Source of the DNA: Loktanella sp. IMCC34160
GTDB lineage: Bacteria; Pseudomonadota; Alphaproteobacteria; Rhodobacterales; Rhodobacteraceae
Length of the DNA stretch: 64,000 nt
Direction: 5' to 3'
NCBI RefSeq assembly: GCF_004145845.1
Contig: NZ_SELP01000001.1
Coordinates: forward strand, 310,001-374,000
Below are positions 60,661 to 64,000 of the stretch, piece by piece (within the stretch, counting starts at the first letter, position 1; every line of letters starts with the position of its first letter). The notes under the pieces are model-generated. The model did not search any database and was not told the DNA's origin. It saw only the letters and a program-made list of their open reading frames with translations. The position numbers and the translations under genes are program-made.

Positions 60661-63168
60661 ATGAAAACTCAAGTCAAAGCTCTTGTCGTCGGCGGCGGTG
60701 CCGTTGGCACCTCGATCGCCTACCATCTGGCCAAGGCCGGCTGGGACGATGTCATGCTGATCGAACGGGACGAGCTGACCTCTGGCTCCACCTGGCACGC
60801 GGCTGGCCTGCTGCCGCTGTTCAACATGTCCTACGCGACCACCCACATCCACAAATACTCAGTCGATTTCTACAAGACGCTTGAGGAAGAGACCGGCCTG
60901 AACGCCGGTTTCGCCGTGGTTGGCAACCTGCGCATGGCCCAGACGCAAGACCGGATGGACGAATACATGCTTTATGCGTCCACCGCCGAAACCTGCGACG
61001 TGAAATACGAATGGCTAACCCCGGACCAGATCAAGGAACGCTGGCCGCTGATCAAGACCGACGATCTGAAGGGCGCGATCTATCACACCGAGGACGGTTA
61101 TATTAACCCCGCCGACGTGACGCAGGCGATGGCCAAGGGCGCCCGCCAGCGCGGGGTCGAGATTGTCCGCAAGATGCAGGCCGATGCCTTCCACTGGAAC
61201 GGCACCCATTGGGAAGTCACCTGCACCGTCATGGCGGAAAAGGGCGGCAACCTGGTCGAGACGGACGAAAAGGTCGTCATCACCGCCGAGCATGTCGTCA
61301 CCGCGTCGGGCAACCACGCGCAGCGCACCGCCAAGCTTCTAGGCATCAAGATGCCCGCTATCCCGGTGGAACACACTTTCATCGTCATGGACAAGGACCC
61401 CGAACTGGTCAAATGGCGCGAAGCGGGCAACCCCGAACACCCGGTCGTGCGTGACGCCGACAATGAATCCTACGCTCGCGAGGAACGCGGCGGCTGGATC
61501 CTTGGCATCTACGAACATGGTGCCCCGGCCCGGTTCGAACATGGCGTGCCGGACAGCTTCCGCGCCGACCTGTTCCCGCTGGATCTGGACCGGATCGCGG
61601 ATCAATACATGGCGATGGCCGAACGCGTGCCGTCCTGTGCCGATAGCGGTCTGAAGGACGACTTCAACGGCCCGATCTGCTACACCCCCGATGGCAACCC
61701 GCTGGTCGGCCCGGCGCCGGGCCTGCGCAACATGTGGCTGGCCGAAGGCTTCTCCTTCGGGATCACCGCCGCAGGCGGCACCGGCTACTACCTTGCCCAG
61801 ATGATGGTCGACGGCGAGGCCGAGATCGACATGGCGAGCCTCGACCCGAAGCGGTATTCGTCCAACTGGATGACCACCGAATTCGCGGCCCGCAAGAACG
61901 AAGAATGCTATAGCCACGTCTACATCCTGCACCACCCGGATGAAGAGCGCGAGGCTTGCCGCCCGCTGCGGACCGCCCCGGCCTATGACCGGCAGAAGGC
62001 CCGCGGCGCCCAGTTTGGTTTCGTCAACGGCTGGGAACGTCCGAACTACTATGGCCCGCTGGACGCACCCGAAACCTTCGACCACGACAGCCGGTCCTTC
62101 CGTCGCGGCGGTTGGTGGCAATATGCCGTGGAAGAAGCCAAGGCGATCCGCAACGGTGTTGGCCTGATCGACGCCACCGCGTTTTCCAAGCATGTCGTCA
62201 AAGGCCCCGGCGCGACCCAGTTCCTTGACTGGTTCACCTGCAACAAGCTGCCCAAAGTCGGCCGGATCAACCTGACCTATGCGCTGACCTCGAACGGCAC
62301 CACCCGGACCGAATACACCATCGTCCGCAACGGCGAGAACAACTACTACCTCGTTTCGGCGGGCGCCTGGACGGAGTACGACGCCGACTTCCTGCGCAAG
62401 GCCGCCGAAGACAAGATGGACGAATTCGGCTACATCGAAATTCAGGACGTGACGACCCAGTGGGGCGTCTTCGCCATCGCCGGGCCGAAATCCCGCGATG
62501 TCCTGAAAGAGGTCATCAACGATGCAGATCCGGAAACCGCCTTGTCGAACAAGCGGTTCCCGTGGCTCTCGGCCCGCAAGATCGAACTGGGCATGTGCCC
62601 GGTCAACGCGATCCGCGTGGCCTATACCGGCGAATTGGGCTGGGAACTTCACCACCCGATCGAGATGCAGAACTACCTGTTCGACCTCTTGGAAAAGGCC
62701 GGCGAAAAGCACGGGATGAAGCTGGTCGGCGCCCGCGCCCAGAACTGGCTGCGTCAGGAGAAATCCTACCGCGCCTTCGGCAATGAACTGGGCCGCGACG
62801 CGACCCCGCTTGAGGCCGATCTGCCGCGCTTTGTCGATCTCGAGAAGGAGTTCCATGGCAAGGACAAACTGGTGGAAACCGGTGTCCGGTCCAAGTGCTG
62901 CACCCTGCTGATCGACGGTCCGGCCGATGCTGATCCGTGGGGCCGCGAGGCACTCTATGCCGAGGATGGCACCCGCGTCGGTCGTCTGACCTCGGGCGGC
63001 TATTCGGTGGCCTTCGAGAAATCCATCGGCATGGGCTATGTCAAACCCGAGATGGCCGTGGAAGGCACCAAGCTGAAGGTCAAGATCCTGGACCAGCTGT
63101 GGGATGCCGTCGTGACCTGCGACAGCCCCTACGACCCGAAGAACGAAGTCATCCGCAAGGACGGCTGA
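60661..63168 (+). CDS. FAD-dependent dimethylglycine/sarcosine-dehydrogenase-like oxidoreductase with aminomethyltransferase (GcvT) domain
   Basis: 835 residues. Residues ~1-380 form a DAO-type flavoprotein: VVGGGAVGTSIAYHL, acidic LIERDEL, and TSGSTWHAAGLL, where the His of WHAAG is the site of covalent FAD attachment in dimethylglycine dehydrogenases. Residues ~430-830 are a GcvT-like folate-binding domain (AIAGPKSRDVL, GWELHHPIEM, GRLTSGGYSVAFEKSIGMGYV). It should oxidise an N-methylated glycine-type substrate and pass the methylene group to tetrahydrofolate. GGAG lies 9 bases before the ATG at 60661. Ends with a strong terminator. Substrate (dimethylglycine, sarcosine or another methylated amine) not determined. 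Confidence 0.9.
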   Translation: MKTQVKALVVGGGAVGTSIAYHLAKAGWDDVMLIERDELTSGSTWHAAGLLPLFNMSYATTHIHKYSVDFYKTLEEETGLNAGFAVVGNLRMAQTQDRMDEYMLYASTAETCDVKYEWLTPDQIKERWPLIKTDDLKGAIYHTEDGYINPADVTQAMAKGARQRGVEIVRKMQADAFHWNGTHWEVTCTVMAEKGGNLVETDEKVVITAEHVVTASGNHAQRTAKLLGIKMPAIPVEHTFIVMDKDPELVKWREAGNPEHPVVRDADNESYAREERGGWILGIYEHGAPARFEHGVPDSFRADLFPLDLDRIADQYMAMAERVPSCADSGLKDDFNGPICYTPDGNPLVGPAPGLRNMWLAEGFSFGITAAGGTGYYLAQMMVDGEAEIDMASLDPKRYSSNWMTTEFAARKNEECYSHVYILHHPDEEREACRPLRTAPAYDRQKARGAQFGFVNGWERPNYYGPLDAPETFDHDSRSFRRGGWWQYAVEEAKAIRNGVGLIDATAFSKHVVKGPGATQFLDWFTCNKLPKVGRINLTYALTSNGTTRTEYTIVRNGENNYYLVSAGAWTEYDADFLRKAAEDKMDEFGYIEIQDVTTQWGVFAIAGPKSRDVLKEVINDADPETALSNKRFPWLSARKIELGMCPVNAIRVAYTGELGWELHHPIEMQNYLFDLLEKAGEKHGMKLVGARAQNWLRQEKSYRAFGNELGRDATPLEADLPRFVDLEKEFHGKDKLVETGVRSKCCTLLIDGPADADPWGREALYAEDGTRVGRLTSGGYSVAFEKSIGMGYVKPEMAVEGTKLKVKILDQLWDAVVTCDSPYDPKNEVIRKDG

Positions 63169-63177
63169 GAAACGGTA

Positions 63178-63209
63178 AGGGCGGCCAATCGGCCGCCCTA
63201 CCTTTTTTT
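63178..63209 (+). terminator. Rho-independent terminator after the flavoprotein gene
   Basis: AGGGCGGCC (63178-63186) and GGCCGCCCT (63191-63199) form a perfect 9-bp stem with a four-base loop, followed by ACC and seven T residues (63203-63209). It lies 10 bases after the stop. Confidence 0.92.
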
Positions 63210-63238
63210 CGGTGGTGCGGGCGGACTGGATCCCGACC

Positions 63239-64000
63239 CTAACGCAGCCTGTCGGGCAATAGGGCCGCGGCCACGTCTGCGCCGATTTCGGGTGACGTTC
63301 CGGCGACAAGGTCGGCCACGAACTGACTGTAGCCCGGAGCAGACTGAAACCCGTATCCTCCCTGCGCCGCACACCAGATAAAAGACCGGTCTACCGGGTC
63401 GGGACCAAGAACCATGTTCCTGTCGGCGACGAAACTGCGCAGGCCCGCCCAGTTTGACAGCATCCGGGTGACCGGGGCGGTGACGTGGTCCTCGTATCGG
63501 GCCAGCCCTTCGGCAAGGGTCATGTCATCGGCCCAGGCGTCATGCGGTTTGGTCGGGTCTTCCTCGGCCGGAGAGACAATCAGCGCCCCGGCGTCGGGCT
63601 TGGCATACCAGGTTTCACCGACGCCAAAGAGAATGGGCCAGCGGGACACGTCCTGCCCTTCTGGCGCGGGGATACGGGCCATGGACCGGCGGTAGGGGGT
63701 CAGGCCGATGGGCGGGACTTGGGCAAGGGTGGCAACCTGATCGGCCCATGCCCCGGCGGCATTCACAAGGGTCCGTCCTTCAACGGTGTGGGCGCCTGTG
63801 GATACGGCCCAGCCTGTCGCGGTCTTGCTAATGGCGCTAACCCGGAACGCCTGCCGGACCTCGCCAGACTGACGGATGATCCGGGCGAAATCCTGCACGA
63901 CCTTGTCCGTATCAATATCCCATGCGCCAGGATTATGCGCCGCAAGCGCCACCCGTTCGGGGTCGAGAATTGGAACCATCGCAAGCGCCTCTGCCATCGT
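63239..64000 (-). CDS. FAD-dependent oxidoreductase (glycine oxidase/DAO family), C-terminal part
   Basis: At least 252 residues, running off the right edge, so the N-terminal nucleotide-binding loop is not seen. AAGAWADQVATLAQV, RYRRSMARI-like PYRRSMARIP, WYAKPDAGALIVSPAEED and the FAD-contacting end WCAAQGGYGFQSAPGYSQF match D-amino-acid/glycine oxidases and related N-methyl amino acid oxidases. It is convergent with the dimethylglycine-dehydrogenase-like gene; the shared chemistry suggests a methylated-amine/amino acid catabolic area beyond the window. Confidence 0.85.
   Translation of the reverse strand, partial: TMAEALAMVPILDPERVALAAHNPGAWDIDTDKVVQDFARIIRQSGEVRQAFRVSAISKTATGWAVSTGAHTVEGRTLVNAAGAWADQVATLAQVPPIGLTPYRRSMARIPAPEGQDVSRWPILFGVGETWYAKPDAGALIVSPAEEDPTKPHDAWADDMTLAEGLARYEDHVTAPVTRMLSNWAGLRSFVADRNMVLGPDPVDRSFIWCAAQGGYGFQSAPGYSQFVADLVAGTSPEIGADVAAALLPDRLR

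Noticed and set aside
61339-63372. A 677-codon open frame on the minus strand opposite the dimethylglycine-dehydrogenase-like gene
   Set aside because: It runs through a strong plus-strand terminator and into the next gene, and its product has no recognisable motif.

Overview
The window looks like a chromosomal segment from a GC-rich alphaproteobacterium of the Rhodobacterales (Roseobacter/Paracoccaceae group). The evidence is the split F0 ATP synthase operon atpI-B-E-F'-F without the F1 genes, FAD-linked dimethylglycine/sarcosine dehydrogenases, a DddP-like M24 protein, a DUF5928-type glycosyltransferase, Hint-domain and DUF2459 proteins, and an alphaproteobacterial tRNA-Ala(CGC). Most of it is dense, ordinary coding sequence. 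I see no CRISPR array, no transposase or insertion sequence, no rRNA and no phage genes.

Layout. 0-9.2 kb: end of a DMT exporter gene, DeoR-type regulator, Na/phosphate symporter, dut, a membrane-anchored MoeB/ThiF enzyme, a membrane protein with a possible LAS-type zinc site, a prolyl-tRNA deacylase, LysR regulator, two more DMT exporters, a universal stress protein and an ArsR regulator. 9.4-12 kb: F0 ATP synthase operon ending in a strong terminator. 12-16 kb (minus): a diguanylate cyclase overlapping a methanogen-output-domain-like protein, a FadR/FCD regulator with its own palindromic operator, an OmpA lipoprotein and an Ada-like protein. 16.2-33.1 kb: a divergent catabolic locus. 33-39 kb: nth, a PfkB/adenosine kinase, a small surface-polysaccharide cluster (sulfotransferase, glycosyltransferase) and a HIT protein. 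39-43 kb: an AT-richer orphan gene, a REP-like repeat pair, an orphan ABC ATPase, a zinc-finger protein and a DUF2459 protein. 41.7-49 kb: surE-pcm-nlpD facing tatABC-DUF815, then a WYL regulator and an FbpC/PotA-like ATPase. 49-55 kb: SDR, Hint protein, prfC, two tRNAs, stress protein, monooxygenase, rhodanese and an NYN RNase. 55-64 kb: an AT-richer DUF3800 gene, uvrB, a lipoprotein, panCB, a dimethylglycine-dehydrogenase-like flavoprotein and part of a second FAD oxidase.

The most interesting part is the 16.2-33.1 kb locus. One arm (minus) runs from a cytoplasmic protein that joins a winged helix-turn-helix to an ABC solute-binding domain, through an SDR and a DddP-like M24 enzyme, to a complete-looking acetoin/pyruvate-dehydrogenase-type complex. 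In that complex E2 is split: one protein carries two lipoyl domains and a catalytically dead core, the other has a live core but no lipoyl domain, and an aldehyde dehydrogenase gene lies between them. The other arm (plus) is a ribose-type ABC importer with a second, paralogous SDR, a hydroxyisobutyrate-dehydrogenase-like enzyme and a ThuA protein. The shared promoter region has inverted and tandem repeats that look like an operator. I infer uptake and oxidation of an unidentified polyol, diol or sugar-like compound, sensed in the cytoplasm by the fusion protein.

A second signal is regulatory. Five perfect copies of AACTGACA/TGTCAGTT lie between tatA and the WYL-domain regulator, and the dyad CTGACA-N6-TGTCAG occurs both there and upstream of uvrB.
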